From the NCBI RefSeq assembly GCF_008831155.1, contig NZ_WBKB01000001.1:62001-126000 (forward strand): a stretch of DNA of 64,000 nucleotides, given 5' to 3'. Numbering within the stretch: position 1 is the first letter of the stretch; each line of letters opens with the position of its first letter. The translations under genes were made by a program, and so were the position numbers. Of this stretch, positions 45,799-56,558 are shown in pieces. Under the pieces are notes generated by a model. It did not search any database. It saw nothing but the letters and a program-made list of their open reading frames with translations, and was not told the DNA's origin. Origin of the DNA: Gulosibacter chungangensis. Its GTDB lineage: Bacteria > Actinomycetota > Actinomycetes > Actinomycetales > Microbacteriaceae.

Positions 45799-46557
45799 AT
45801 GACTACTGCTACCGCAAATGTTGACGAGCGTAAGACTGAAGAGCCGGAGAAGCCCTTCAAGGTTCAAATCAAGCTGCGTCGCTACGACCCCGAGACCCGT
45901 CCGGATGCGTACTGGGAGACCTTCGAGGTCGACATGTACTCGACCGACCGCATCCTCGACGCCCTCCACTCGATTAAGTGGGACCAGGACTCGACCCTCG
46001 CGTTCCGCCGCTCCTGCGCGCACGGTATTTGCGGTTCGGATGCCATGCGCATCAACGGCCGCAACCGCCTGGCTTGCAAGACCCTCGTGAAGGACCTCGA
46101 CATCACGAAGCCCGTGACCGTGGAAGCGATCAAGGGCCTTCCGCTCGAGCGCGACCTCATCGTCGACATGGACCCCTTCTTCGAGGCTTACAAGGAGATC
46201 CACCCCTTCCTGGTGGCTTCCGACAAGCCCGAGAAGGAGCGCATCCAGTCGATCGCGGACCGCGACATCTTCGACGACACGACCAAGTGCATCCTCTGCG
46301 CAGCATGCACCACCTCGTGCCCTGTGTTCTGGACCGACGGCCAGTACTTCGGCCCGGCAGCGATCGTGAACGCACACCGCTTCATCTTCGACTCGCGTGA
46401 CGAAGACGCCAAGACCCGCCTCGACATCCTCAACGACAAGGAAGGCGTGTGGCGCTGCCGCACCACCTTCAACTGCACCGAGGCATGCCCCCGCGGCATC
46501 GAGGTCACCAAGGCAATCGCCGAAGTGAAGCAGGCCATTCTGCGAGGCAAGCGCTAA
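45799..46557 (+). CDS. sdhB: Succinate dehydrogenase iron-sulfur subunit
   Basis: A 252-residue protein with a 2Fe-2S site (SCAHGICGSDAMRINGRNRLAC; landmarks CAHGICGSD, with Asp as in the E. coli protein at one ligand position), then 4Fe-4S and 3Fe-4S sites in CILCAACTTSCP and FNCTEACPRGI. It carries electrons from SdhA to the quinone site. It starts 15 bp after sdhA and is followed by a strong terminator. Confidence 0.97.
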   Translation: MTTATANVDERKTEEPEKPFKVQIKLRRYDPETRPDAYWETFEVDMYSTDRILDALHSIKWDQDSTLAFRRSCAHGICGSDAMRINGRNRLACKTLVKDLDITKPVTVEAIKGLPLERDLIVDMDPFFEAYKEIHPFLVASDKPEKERIQSIADRDIFDDTTKCILCAACTTSCPVFWTDGQYFGPAAIVNAHRFIFDSRDEDAKTRLDILNDKEGVWRCRTTFNCTEACPRGIEVTKAIAEVKQAILRGKR

Positions 46558-46600
46558 TTGCTTGCTGAGGTGCGCTAACTTCTCGCACCAACCGCAAAAG

Positions 46601-46631
46601 GGGGCTCCGACACTTTTCGTGTCGGAGCCCC
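46601..46631 (+). terminator. Terminator of sdhCDAB
   Basis: GGGGCTCCGACAC and GTGTCGGAGCCCC form a perfect 13-bp stem with a TTTTC loop, 43 bp after sdhB; only CTCTGCGTTT follows instead of a long T run. Confidence 0.85.
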
Positions 46632-46716
46632 TCTGCGTTTCCCGCGGCGTTTCGACCGCGAGCTCCCTCCGCCGCGTTCCCACCGCCGCCGCGCGTTCCC
46701 ACTCCCACTCTCAACT

Positions 46717-46914
46717 AACTCGTCACTCGACGTCGCATCGGGGGCTCGCAACAGCATCCATTGACGAACGAACGAGACACCCCTAGCTAACTCGTCACTC
46801 GACGTCGATCCCGGGCCCCGGAACTGCATCTATCGACGAGTTGCGCAGCGGCGCTCACGCGACTCGTCGATGGATGTTGTTGGGGCACGGGTGGGGAGCA
46901 TCCGGTGACGAGTC
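46717..46914. repeat. Three 54-bp palindromes, family B, cluster 3
   Basis: Units lie at 46717-46770, 46789-46842 and 46861-46914, each 54 bp with 18-nt spacers. The first two have the left arm AACTCGTCACTCGACGTCG; the third is in the opposite orientation (left arm GACTCGTCGATGGATG). The cluster ends 70 bp after the stop of AbiEi-like gene 2. The 427-bp gap 46558-46984 holds only this and the sdh terminator. Confidence 0.9.
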
Positions 46915-46984
46915 TGCGACGAGCCTCTGGGCGGCTCGCTCGGTGTCGGCCAGAACTCGCACTCGCGTTCGCGGGGCGCGCCGT

Positions 46985-47926
46985 TCAAATAACCGCGCTT
47001 CGCGCAAGTTGCACGCGAATTGAACGAACCAGTTCATGCCACCGCTTGCCGTTGAGGTCCGTCTTCACAACATGCATCAGCCGCATACCAGCTTCCTGAA
47101 ATTGTCGATCGCGCAGAACGTCCGCGTCGATCGTTGCCTGATCAGTGAAGTGGAAATCACCGTCGTAATTGAGGTACAGGCCTGCTTCTGGATATCCGAG
47201 ATCTGGGCGATAAAGGGTGCCATCGTCAAGAAAGACTTCCGGCTGAACCTCTGGCTCTGGCAGCCCAGCATCGACAAATTGCAGTCGCGCAACCGACTCC
47301 ATGGGTGATTCCACACGAGGACGAGCGCGCACCACAGCTTGACGCAATGTACGGATCCCTCGCATCCGTTCGAACTTCGCGAGTATCGCGGGGAGATCCG
47401 CCGGCACCAAGAGCGGACGCTCCGCGAAATTTAGACTGGGGTATTTATTGAAATCCGTGAGCAGCGCATCCAACATCACCGTGATGTCAAACGCATTGAG
47501 GTGCATCGCCGACGTCAATACCGCCAGCACGGGTGACACAACTGGGACGCTTCCGAGCCTTGAAGCTCGAAAGAAATCGTCTCGGATAGCGCGGCTTTTC
47601 ACACCGCCTATTCGAACTCTCGAGACGGATGCGCGGGTCAATACTTCGATGTCGGCAGAGCGAGTGTTCGCCAGGTTGGGGATTCGCAAGCCCCACAACT
47701 CTGCGGCAGCCAGACCCGAGATCGCCTGTCCATCGCTCAGCCGTTGGCCAAGAGCGATAGCACGCTCGCGTCTCGAAATAGGTTCGGTGTGTGAGCGAAC
47801 ACCCACGAACGGCGCATGGAGTTTCGGATTGCGTAGTTTTCCCGGTGTCACGCCCGCTGCGACAGCCGCGGACACGCTGAAGGCGCCACTCTGGAATTGC
47901 GGTGGCAGGCTCAATTCATCACGCAT
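46985..47926 (-). CDS. AbiEi-like/DUF559 family protein 2
   Basis: A 313-residue protein of the same broad class as the gene at 23741 but only distantly similar. The N-terminal half is AbiEi-like (SGLAAAELWGLRIP near residues 70-83), and the C-terminal third is DUF559/Vsr-like: E206-S-P-M-E210-S, D242 in RPDLGYP, then YLNYDGDFHF and LRDRQFQEAGMRLMHV. The usual Glu of the E-x-D-G motif is Asn253, so catalysis may be impaired. The ATG at 47926 has a -10-like TAGCGT 7 nt upstream. It lies between family B arrays; no toxin partner is adjacent. Confidence 0.65.
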   Translation of the reverse strand: MRDELSLPPQFQSGAFSVSAAVAAGVTPGKLRNPKLHAPFVGVRSHTEPISRRERAIALGQRLSDGQAISGLAAAELWGLRIPNLANTRSADIEVLTRASVSRVRIGGVKSRAIRDDFFRASRLGSVPVVSPVLAVLTSAMHLNAFDITVMLDALLTDFNKYPSLNFAERPLLVPADLPAILAKFERMRGIRTLRQAVVRARPRVESPMESVARLQFVDAGLPEPEVQPEVFLDDGTLYRPDLGYPEAGLYLNYDGDFHFTDQATIDADVLRDRQFQEAGMRLMHVVKTDLNGKRWHELVRSIRVQLARSAVI

Positions 47927-47933
47927 AGCTCGA

Positions 47934-47939
47934 ACGCTA
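47934..47939 (-). promoter_or_regulatory. -10 box of a leaderless AbiEi-like gene 2 transcript
   Basis: TAGCGT on the minus strand is followed by TCGAGCT and the ATG at 47926. Confidence 0.4.
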
Positions 47940-47977
47940 CGTCTTGTCGTAATTCCGGGTTTTTCTGGGGCGGTGAA

Positions 47978-48015
47978 CTGTGGAGAACACCTTCAGCTCG
48001 ATGATCTGTGGAGAA
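47978..48015 (-). promoter_or_regulatory. Paired CCACAG boxes before AbiEi-like gene 2
   Basis: On the minus strand TTCTCCACAG occurs at 48015-48006 and again at 47987-47978. The two copies are identical over 10 bp and 28 bp apart, the same spacing as in front of AbiEi-like gene 1. Confidence 0.6.
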
Positions 48016-48047
48016 CTCGCGCGCCTCGCGCCCTTCGCGCACCCACA

Positions 48048-48173
48048 GACTCGTCGATGGATGCTGTTTTGTGGCGGTGTGACGACATCCAATGACGAGT
48101 TGGTTGAGGGTGTTGCATTCGTTCGTCGATGGATGCTGTTCCGAGGTCCGGAATCGACGTCGAGTGACGAGTT
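48048..48173. repeat. Two 54-bp palindromes, family B, cluster 4
   Basis: Units at 48048-48101 and 48120-48173, each 54 bp, are separated by 18 nt. Both are in the opposite orientation to clusters 1 and 2 (left arm TCGTCGATGGATGCTG, right arm AATGACGAGTT or AGTGACGAGTT). The 447-bp gap 47927-48373 holds these, the paired boxes, about 150 bp without visible signals and the operator before the next gene. Confidence 0.9.
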
Positions 48174-48329
48174 AGGCGCGGGGCTTTGACCGACCGATGG
48201 ATCGAGGCCGTGATCGGAGAGGGGAGATCGGAGAGAGGGCGATTACCCGACTGCGCACCTTCGACCTCCGGGTCACGGTTCGCTAAGGGAGCACGAAAGT
48301 TGCTGCAATACGCGCATCAAAATGATAGG

Positions 48330-48341
48330 TTGTCAGGACAT
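48330..48341. promoter_or_regulatory. Predicted IolR operator before the Gfo/Idh gene
   Basis: TTGTCAGGACAT contains TGTCAGGACA, the reverse complement of TGTCCTGACA. It overlaps a possible -35 box TTGTCA, 18 nt before AATACT, so a bound repressor would block RNA polymerase. Confidence 0.55.
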
Positions 48342-48373
48342 ATAACCTTGGGCAATACTGCACAGGAGGAACC

Positions 48374-50562
<2,189 letters not shown>

Positions 50563-50620
50563 CGTTCGCCTGCCAAGCACCACCGAGAGGCACAGCACTC
50601 ATCGCTGATCAGGCATAACT

Positions 50621-50663
50621 GGATGCTGGGCTCACGCAACTGCGTGAGCCCAGCATCCTTTTT
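50621..50663 (+). terminator. Rho-independent terminator of gap
   Basis: GGATGCTGGGCTCACGC and its perfect complement form a 17-bp stem with a 4-nt AACT loop, followed by TTTTT. Confidence 0.95.
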
Positions 50664-50696
50664 CGCAGCTTAAATTCTCAGCCAAAGAACCATATG

Positions 50697-50725
50697 TTCA
50701 ATTGTTAGGACAATAGGTGTATGCT
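50697..50725 (+). promoter_or_regulatory. iolC promoter with predicted IolR operator
   Basis: ATTGTTAGGACAAT (50701-50714) is a near-palindrome whose complement contains TGTCCTAACA. It lies between a weak -35 (TTCAAT, 50697-50702) and a good -10 (TATGCT, 50720-50725) that are 17 nt apart, the classic place for a repressor. The leader to the GTG at 50776 would be about 44 nt. Confidence 0.6.
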
Positions 50726-50775
50726 GTCACAAAGCCTCCCGGATCCGATCACCGTAGAAAGTTGAAGAGAGACTC

Positions 50776-51735
50776 GTGACTTCCCCATCCACACCGAACA
50801 TTGACGTCCTAACCTTCGGCCGCGTCGGTATCGACATTTACCCACTGCAAGACGGCCTGAGCCTCGAAGACGTCGAGACCTTCGGCAAGTACCTCGGCGG
50901 CAGTGCCGGAAACGTTGCGGTCGCCGCAGCGAAGCACGGCCACAGCGCGGCACTAATTTCGGGACGCGGTGGCGACTCCTTCGGTCGCTTCGTCACTCGC
51001 GAACTCGAACGACTCGGTGTCTCCTCCGAGTACGTGATCACCGTTGAGGACCTGCAGACCCCGGTGACCTTCTGCGAAATTTTCCCGCCGGATGACTTCC
51101 CGCTGTACTTCTACCGCAAGCCCAAGGCTCCGGACCTCGCAGTCCCCACCGAGGCGCTTGACCTCGACGCGATTCGTAACGCCAAGATTTTCTGGACCAC
51201 GGTAACCGGCCTCAGCGAAGAGCCGAGCCGCTCGGCACACCACGCCGCCTGGGCCGCCCGTGCGCGCAAGCCTCACACCATCCTGGACCTCGACTTCCGC
51301 GAGGTGTTCTGGAACTCTCGTGAAGAGGCCTCCGAAGAGGTTGGCAAGGCCCTCGAGCACGTCACGGTCGCCGTGGGCAACAAGGAAGAGTGCGAGGTCG
51401 CGGTCGGCGAGACCGAGCCGATTCGTGCGGCGGATGCGCTGCTCGAGCGCGGTGTCGAGCTCGCGATTGTGAAGCAGGGGCCCAAGGGAGTCCTTGCGAA
51501 GACCAAGGATGAGTTCGTCGAGGTGCCGCCGTACGCCGTTGAGGTCATTAATGGCCTCGGTGCCGGCGACAGCTTCGGTGGCGCGCTCTGCCACGGCCTG
51601 CTCGAAGGCTGGGAACTCAAGAAGATTCTGCGTTTCGCAAATATTGCCGGTGCGCTCGTAGCCTCGCGTCGCGAGTGCTCGACCGCTATGCCCACCACCG
51701 AGGAAATCCTCGCAATCATGGACGGGAACAACTGA
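50776..51735 (+). CDS. iolC: 5-dehydro-2-deoxygluconokinase
   Basis: A PfkB-family sugar kinase of 319 residues that phosphorylates 2-deoxy-5-keto-gluconate in myo-inositol breakdown. The N-terminal GGSAGNVAVAAAKHG and the C-terminal anion hole with catalytic Asp, NGLGAGDSFGGALCHG, are both clear. The GTG start has AAGAGAG upstream. First gene of the iol operon, with its stop overlapping the next start (TGATG). Confidence 0.92.
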   Translation: MTSPSTPNIDVLTFGRVGIDIYPLQDGLSLEDVETFGKYLGGSAGNVAVAAAKHGHSAALISGRGGDSFGRFVTRELERLGVSSEYVITVEDLQTPVTFCEIFPPDDFPLYFYRKPKAPDLAVPTEALDLDAIRNAKIFWTTVTGLSEEPSRSAHHAAWAARARKPHTILDLDFREVFWNSREEASEEVGKALEHVTVAVGNKEECEVAVGETEPIRAADALLERGVELAIVKQGPKGVLAKTKDEFVEVPPYAVEVINGLGAGDSFGGALCHGLLEGWELKKILRFANIAGALVASRRECSTAMPTTEEILAIMDGNN

Positions 51736-52661
51736 TGACCACAGCCCCAACAAGCATCCCCGAGGCCCTCGAGTACTACGCGTCTGCCTTCGAAGAAATC
51801 CGTCGGGTACGGGCGGAATCGCCCGAGGCCGTAGCGCAGAAGCTGCAGGCACGCCGCCGCCGCCCGCTACTGCAGGGCGACGGAAAACTGATGCTCGTGG
51901 CAGCTGACCACCCGGCTCGCGGTGCCCTCGGGGTGCGCGATCAGGCTACCGCCATGGCGGACCGCTACGAACTGCTCGCCCGCCTCGCAATTGCGCTGTC
52001 GCGTCCCGGCGTCGACGGCGTGCTCGGTACCCCCGACATCATCGATGACCTCGCGCTGATGGGCCTCCTCGACGACAAGATCGTGGTCGGTTCGATGAAC
52101 CGTGGCGGGCTGCGCGGCGCTGCCTTCGAGATGGATGACCGCTTCACCGGCTATGACATCGACAGCATCAAGCGCGATGGTCTGGACTTTGCCAAGACCC
52201 TCGTGCGCGTGAACCTGGAAGACCCCGCCACCGTGGCAACCCTCGAGGCAAACGCTCGCGCGGTGGATGACGCTTACCGCGCCCAACTGCCGATCATGCT
52301 TGAGCCGTTTATGAGCAACTGGGTTGACGGCAAGATTGTCAACGACCTGAGCACCGAGGAAGTCATCAAGTCCGTCGCGATCGCTTCGGGCCTCGGCAAT
52401 AGCTCGGCCTACACCTGGATGAAGCTGCCGGTGGTCGAAAACATGGAAGCCGTGATGGCATCCACGACCCTGCCGACCCTGCTTCTCGGTGGCGAGCCCA
52501 AGGGCACCCCGGAGGAAGTTTTCGCAAGCTGGCAGAAGACTCTCGCCCTGCCGGGTGTGCGGGGACTCGTGGTCGGTCGCACCCTGATCTACCCGCACGA
52601 CGACAATGTCGCTGGCGCTGTAGATACTGCCGTTGCGATGGTTCACGGAACGGCGTCCTAG
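51735..52661 (+). CDS. Cgl0159-family TIM-barrel aldolase
   Basis: A 308-residue (beta/alpha)8 protein of the type found after iolC in Corynebacterium (Cgl0159) and Arthrobacter, related to DeoC/LacD class I aldolases. LMLVAADHPARGA near residue 53 and LLLGGEPKGTPEEVF are recognisable. It probably performs the IolJ step, cleaving 2-deoxy-5-keto-gluconate 6-phosphate to dihydroxyacetone phosphate and malonic semialdehyde (inference from place in cluster). Start at the ATG overlapping the iolC stop. Confidence 0.82.
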   Translation: MTTAPTSIPEALEYYASAFEEIRRVRAESPEAVAQKLQARRRRPLLQGDGKLMLVAADHPARGALGVRDQATAMADRYELLARLAIALSRPGVDGVLGTPDIIDDLALMGLLDDKIVVGSMNRGGLRGAAFEMDDRFTGYDIDSIKRDGLDFAKTLVRVNLEDPATVATLEANARAVDDAYRAQLPIMLEPFMSNWVDGKIVNDLSTEEVIKSVAIASGLGNSSAYTWMKLPVVENMEAVMASTTLPTLLLGGEPKGTPEEVFASWQKTLALPGVRGLVVGRTLIYPHDDNVAGAVDTAVAMVHGTAS

Positions 52662-52724
52662 CATCCACTAGCAAGTCTGCTGACGCTACAAACAGACCCA
52701 AGTAGAACAGGAAAGGTGACCCCA

Positions 52725-53636
52725 ATGGCACAGAACAACGAATGGTTCTTTGAACGCGGCGAACTCGCCAAGGACGGCTGGGAGTCAGTCGTCGATTCCT
52801 CGCTCGAAGGCTGGGCGCACACGGGCCTGCGCGTGGCCAACCTCGCCGAATCGGGCTCGCTTGAGCTTGCCGCTGGCGAGGTTGAACGCATCATCATCCC
52901 GCTCGATGGCCCCGCCACGGTTCAGTGGTCGGATGCTGAGGGCAACTCCGGTACGCAGGAACTGATCGGTCGTCCCTCGGTGTTCGATGGCCCGACGGAT
53001 GTGCTCTACCTCGGTGTGGGCGCGAAGGCGACGCTGAGCGGCAAGGCTCGCGTTTCGGTAGCTGAGGCTCCCGCAACGGAGACCTTCCCCACTCGTTACA
53101 TCGCGAAGGAAGAGGTCCCGGTAGAGCTGCGTGGCGCTGGGCGCTCGAGCCGTCAGGTGCACAACTTCGGCACCCCGGCTGCGCTGGATGCATCCAAGTT
53201 CATCGTCTGCGAGGTCATCACCCCCTCGGAGAACTGGTCCTCCTTCCCCGCGCACAAGCACGACGAGCACGTACCCGGCCACGAGTCGCGCCTCGAAGAG
53301 ATCTACTACTTCGAATCGGCCGTCTCCAAGGGTGTCGACGCCCCCGCGGAGGCCGACCCCTTCGGCATGTTCGCGACGTATTCCTCCTCGGCCGGTGACA
53401 TCAACATCAACGCGATCGTGCGCACCGGTGATGTGGCACTCGTGCCCTACGGCTACCACGGCCCCGCCGTTGCTGCCCCGGGCTACGACCTCTACTACCT
53501 GAACGTCATGGCCGGTCCCGACAAGGAACGCGTCTGGCACATTCAGGACGACCCCGCGCACGGCTGGGTGCGCGACACTTGGGAGAACGAAGAGTTCGAC
53601 TCGCGTCTTCCCTACACCGACCCCAGCAACTCCTAG
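52725..53636 (+). CDS. iolB: 5-deoxy-glucuronate isomerase
   Basis: A 303-residue bicupin enzyme converting 5-deoxy-glucuronate into 2-deoxy-5-keto-gluconate. The metal-binding region is in SSFPAHKHDEHVPGHESRLEEIYYFE, with HKHDE and Glu ligands (landmarks only), and LVPYGYHGP lies in the second cupin half. ATG at 52725 has GGAAAGGTGA 5 nt upstream. In C. glutamicum iolA separates it from the Cgl0159 gene; here there are only 63 bp between them. Confidence 0.93.
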   Translation: MAQNNEWFFERGELAKDGWESVVDSSLEGWAHTGLRVANLAESGSLELAAGEVERIIIPLDGPATVQWSDAEGNSGTQELIGRPSVFDGPTDVLYLGVGAKATLSGKARVSVAEAPATETFPTRYIAKEEVPVELRGAGRSSRQVHNFGTPAALDASKFIVCEVITPSENWSSFPAHKHDEHVPGHESRLEEIYYFESAVSKGVDAPAEADPFGMFATYSSSAGDININAIVRTGDVALVPYGYHGPAVAAPGYDLYYLNVMAGPDKERVWHIQDDPAHGWVRDTWENEEFDSRLPYTDPSNS

Positions 53637-53673
53637 TTCGCATCCCTAAGCACTAATAAAGAGGACAGTACCG

Positions 53674-55596
53674 ATGGCAGTGACGCCAGAAACCAAGCGG
53701 ATGACAGTCAGCCAGGCGCTCATTGAGTTCCTTGGACACCAGTGGACGGTTGACGGAGATCACCGTGAACGAACTATTGCCGGAACCTTTGGCATTTTTG
53801 GGCACGGGAATGTCGCTGGCATCGGTCAGGCCCTCAAGCAGTACAACGAGACCGACCCGACCCTGATGCCCTACTACCAGGCCCGCAATGAGCAGGCCAT
53901 GGTGCATCAGGCGGTCGGCTACGCGCGCATGCACCGCCGCCTCGGCACCTACGCCTCGGCCGCCTCGGTCGGCCCGGGAGCCGCGAACATGCTGACGGCG
54001 GCGGCGCTCGCGACCACCAACCGCTTGCCAGCGCTCTTGCTGCCGAGCGACACCTTCGCCACCCGTGTGGCGGACCCGGTGCTGCAGCAAATGGAGCTGC
54101 CGCACGACACGAGCATCACCGTAAACGACGCGTTCCGTCCGCTCTCGCGCTTCTTCGACCGCGTAGACCGCCCCGAGAAGCTCTTCTCGATCGCGCTGTC
54201 GGCAATGCGGGTGCTCACCGACCCGGTTGAGACCGGAGCGGTGACCATCTCGCTCCCGGAGGACGTCCAGGCCGAGGTGCTGGATGTTCCGGTCGAGTTC
54301 CTGCAGGACCGCGAGTGGCACCTGCGCCGCCCGCTGCCCGAGCGCGCCGCACTCGCGCGCGCGGTTGCCGCAATCCGCGGCGCCAAGCGTCCGATCATCG
54401 TCGCCGGTGGTGGCGTGATCTACTCGAACGCTGAGGATGCGCTGCGTCAGCTTGTTGAGGCAACCGGCATCCCGGTTGGCACCTCGCAGGCCGGTGGCGG
54501 TGCCCTGAACTGGGATCACCCGCAGTACCTCGGTGGTATCGGTGCCACCGGCACCACCGCCGCAAACCGGGTTGCTGCCGAGGCCGATGTGGTCATCGGT
54601 ATCGGTACCCGCTACAGCGACTTCACCACGGCGAGCCGCACGGCATTCCAGAACCCGAACGTCACCTTCGTGAACATTAACGTTGCGAGCTTCGACGCCT
54701 ACAAGCACGGCACACAGATCGCCGTCGTGGCCGATGCACGCGAAACCATCGAGGCACTCCAGGCCGAGCTTTCACGGTTCCAGGTAGAGCCGGAATTCGC
54801 CGAGACCATTCGCCGCGAGAAGGCGACCTGGGATGCTGCCGTGGACAAGGCCTTCGAGCCCTCGGGCCTCGCGCTTCCCGGCCAGCCCGAGATCATCGGT
54901 GCCGTGCAGTCCTCGACCGACCCCGAAGACGTCATTGTGCAGGCCGCGGGCTCGCTCCCGGGTGACCTCCACAAGCTGTGGCGCGTACGCGACCCACTCG
55001 GCTACCACGTGGAATACGCGTTCTCGTGCATGGGGTACGAGATCGCCGGTGGCCTGGGTGCCAAGCGCGGTGCCCTCGCATCCGGTTCCGACCGCGAAAT
55101 CGTGGTGATGGTGGGCGACGGCTCCTACCTGATGCTGCACACGGAGCTCGTCACTGCGGTGGCTGAAGGAATCAAGCTCATCGTGGTGCTCATCCAGAAC
55201 CACGGCTACGCATCCATCGGTCACCTCTCGGAGACCGTCGGTTCGCAGCGCTTCGGTACCTGGTACCGCGAGTACGACGATGTCGCCAAGAACTTCCAAG
55301 GCGAAGACATCCTGCCGATCGATCTCGCTGCCAACGCGCGCAGCTACGGTATCGACGTCATCGAAGTCGAGCCCAGTGCATCCGCCATCGAAGATCTCAA
55401 GGCAGCCATGGCCGCAGCCAAGGCTTCGGACCGCAGCACGCTGATTCACATCAACAGCGATCCGCTCATCTACGCACCCGACGGTGAGGGCTGGTGGGAT
55501 GTGCCAGTCTCCGAAGTCTCCGAACTCGACAGCACGCAACAGGCGTACACCGAGTACCTCGAGCAGAAGTCACACCAAAAGCCGCTCCTCGGCTAA
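53674..55596 (+). CDS. iolD: 3D-(3,5/4)-trihydroxycyclohexane-1,2-dione hydrolase
   Basis: A 640-residue thiamine-diphosphate enzyme which opens the ring of the dione to 5-deoxy-glucuronate. ARNEQAMVHQAVGYARM has the cofactor-activating Glu, and VGDGSYLMLHTEL...QNHGYASIG is the ThDP/Mg motif (GDG to N). SQAGGGALNWDHPQYLGGIG is the central domain. It is 37 bp after iolB. Confidence 0.95.
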   Translation: MAVTPETKRMTVSQALIEFLGHQWTVDGDHRERTIAGTFGIFGHGNVAGIGQALKQYNETDPTLMPYYQARNEQAMVHQAVGYARMHRRLGTYASAASVGPGAANMLTAAALATTNRLPALLLPSDTFATRVADPVLQQMELPHDTSITVNDAFRPLSRFFDRVDRPEKLFSIALSAMRVLTDPVETGAVTISLPEDVQAEVLDVPVEFLQDREWHLRRPLPERAALARAVAAIRGAKRPIIVAGGGVIYSNAEDALRQLVEATGIPVGTSQAGGGALNWDHPQYLGGIGATGTTAANRVAAEADVVIGIGTRYSDFTTASRTAFQNPNVTFVNINVASFDAYKHGTQIAVVADARETIEALQAELSRFQVEPEFAETIRREKATWDAAVDKAFEPSGLALPGQPEIIGAVQSSTDPEDVIVQAAGSLPGDLHKLWRVRDPLGYHVEYAFSCMGYEIAGGLGAKRGALASGSDREIVVMVGDGSYLMLHTELVTAVAEGIKLIVVLIQNHGYASIGHLSETVGSQRFGTWYREYDDVAKNFQGEDILPIDLAANARSYGIDVIEVEPSASAIEDLKAAMAAAKASDRSTLIHINSDPLIYAPDGEGWWDVPVSEVSELDSTQQAYTEYLEQKSHQKPLLG

Positions 55597-55625
55597 TCCT
55601 GAAACCAACGAAGGAGATTCAGCGA

Positions 55626-56546
55626 ATGACCCAAACCGAAACCCCGTCCATCCGGATCGGTACCGCGCCCGACTCTTGGGGAGTTTGGTTTCCGAACGAC
55701 CCCGGCCAGGTGCCCTGGAAGCGCTTCCTCGACGAAGTCGTCGAAGCCGGCTACGAGTGGATCGAGCTCGGGCCCTACGGTTACCTGCCCACCGACCCAA
55801 ACGAGCTCGAGGATGAACTCGGCTCGCGCGGTCTGAAGCTCTCGGCGGGTACCGTATTCACCGGTTTCCACAAGGGTGAAGACCAGTGGCAGCGTGCCTG
55901 GGACCAGGCCCTTGAGGTTGCCGGTCTCGCCTCGAAGCTCGGCGCCGAGCACCTCGTGGTGATCCCCGACCTGTGGCGCAGCGACGCCACCAGCGAGGTG
56001 CTCGAGTCGCGCACCCTCGACGACGAGCAGTGGCAGAAGCTCGCTGCTGGTCACGACCGCCTCGGTAAGGCCCTGCTCGAAGAGTTCGGCATGAAGCAGC
56101 AGTTCCACTCGCACGCGGACAGCCACATCGGCACCACGCGTGAGGTGCTGCGTTTCCTCGCCGAAACCGACGAGCGCTACACGAACCTGTGCCTGGACAC
56201 CGGCCACTATTCCTACTACGGCGGCGACAACCTCAAGCTCATCGAGGACCACCCCGAGCGCATCGGCTACCTGCACCTCAAGCAGGTTGACCCGACGCTG
56301 CTGTTCGACATTCTCAAGAACGACGTACCGTTTGCCGAGGCTGTCGCGCAGGACATCATGGTCGAGCCGCCCCACGGCATCCCCGAACTCGCGCCGATCA
56401 TCGAGCGCGTAGCCCAGATCGACCCGAATATCTTCGGCATTGTCGAGCACGATATGTACGGCTGCTCGGTCGACCGCCCCGGCCCCATCGCGAAGCGCAC
56501 TCGCGACCACATTTTCAGCTGCACCCGCGCGGCACGCGTGAACTAG
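55626..56546 (+). CDS. iolE: Myo-inosose-2 dehydratase
   Basis: A 306-residue TIM-barrel protein. It begins with RIGTAPDSWGVWFPND, and HSHADSHIGT, CLDTGHYSYYGGD and YLHLKQVDP carry the metal ligands of the AP-endonuclease-2-like fold. In the cluster order known from C. glutamicum this position is iolE, which dehydrates 2-keto-myo-inositol. ATG at 55626 follows AAGGAGATT; the longer frame overlaps iolD. Confidence 0.88.
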   Translation: MTQTETPSIRIGTAPDSWGVWFPNDPGQVPWKRFLDEVVEAGYEWIELGPYGYLPTDPNELEDELGSRGLKLSAGTVFTGFHKGEDQWQRAWDQALEVAGLASKLGAEHLVVIPDLWRSDATSEVLESRTLDDEQWQKLAAGHDRLGKALLEEFGMKQQFHSHADSHIGTTREVLRFLAETDERYTNLCLDTGHYSYYGGDNLKLIEDHPERIGYLHLKQVDPTLLFDILKNDVPFAEAVAQDIMVEPPHGIPELAPIIERVAQIDPNIFGIVEHDMYGCSVDRPGPIAKRTRDHIFSCTRAARVN

Positions 56547-56558
56547 GAGATTCAAATC

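Noticed and set aside
53653-55539. Long minus-strand frames over iolD
   Set aside because: Shadow frames of the strongly coding iolD; no family features.
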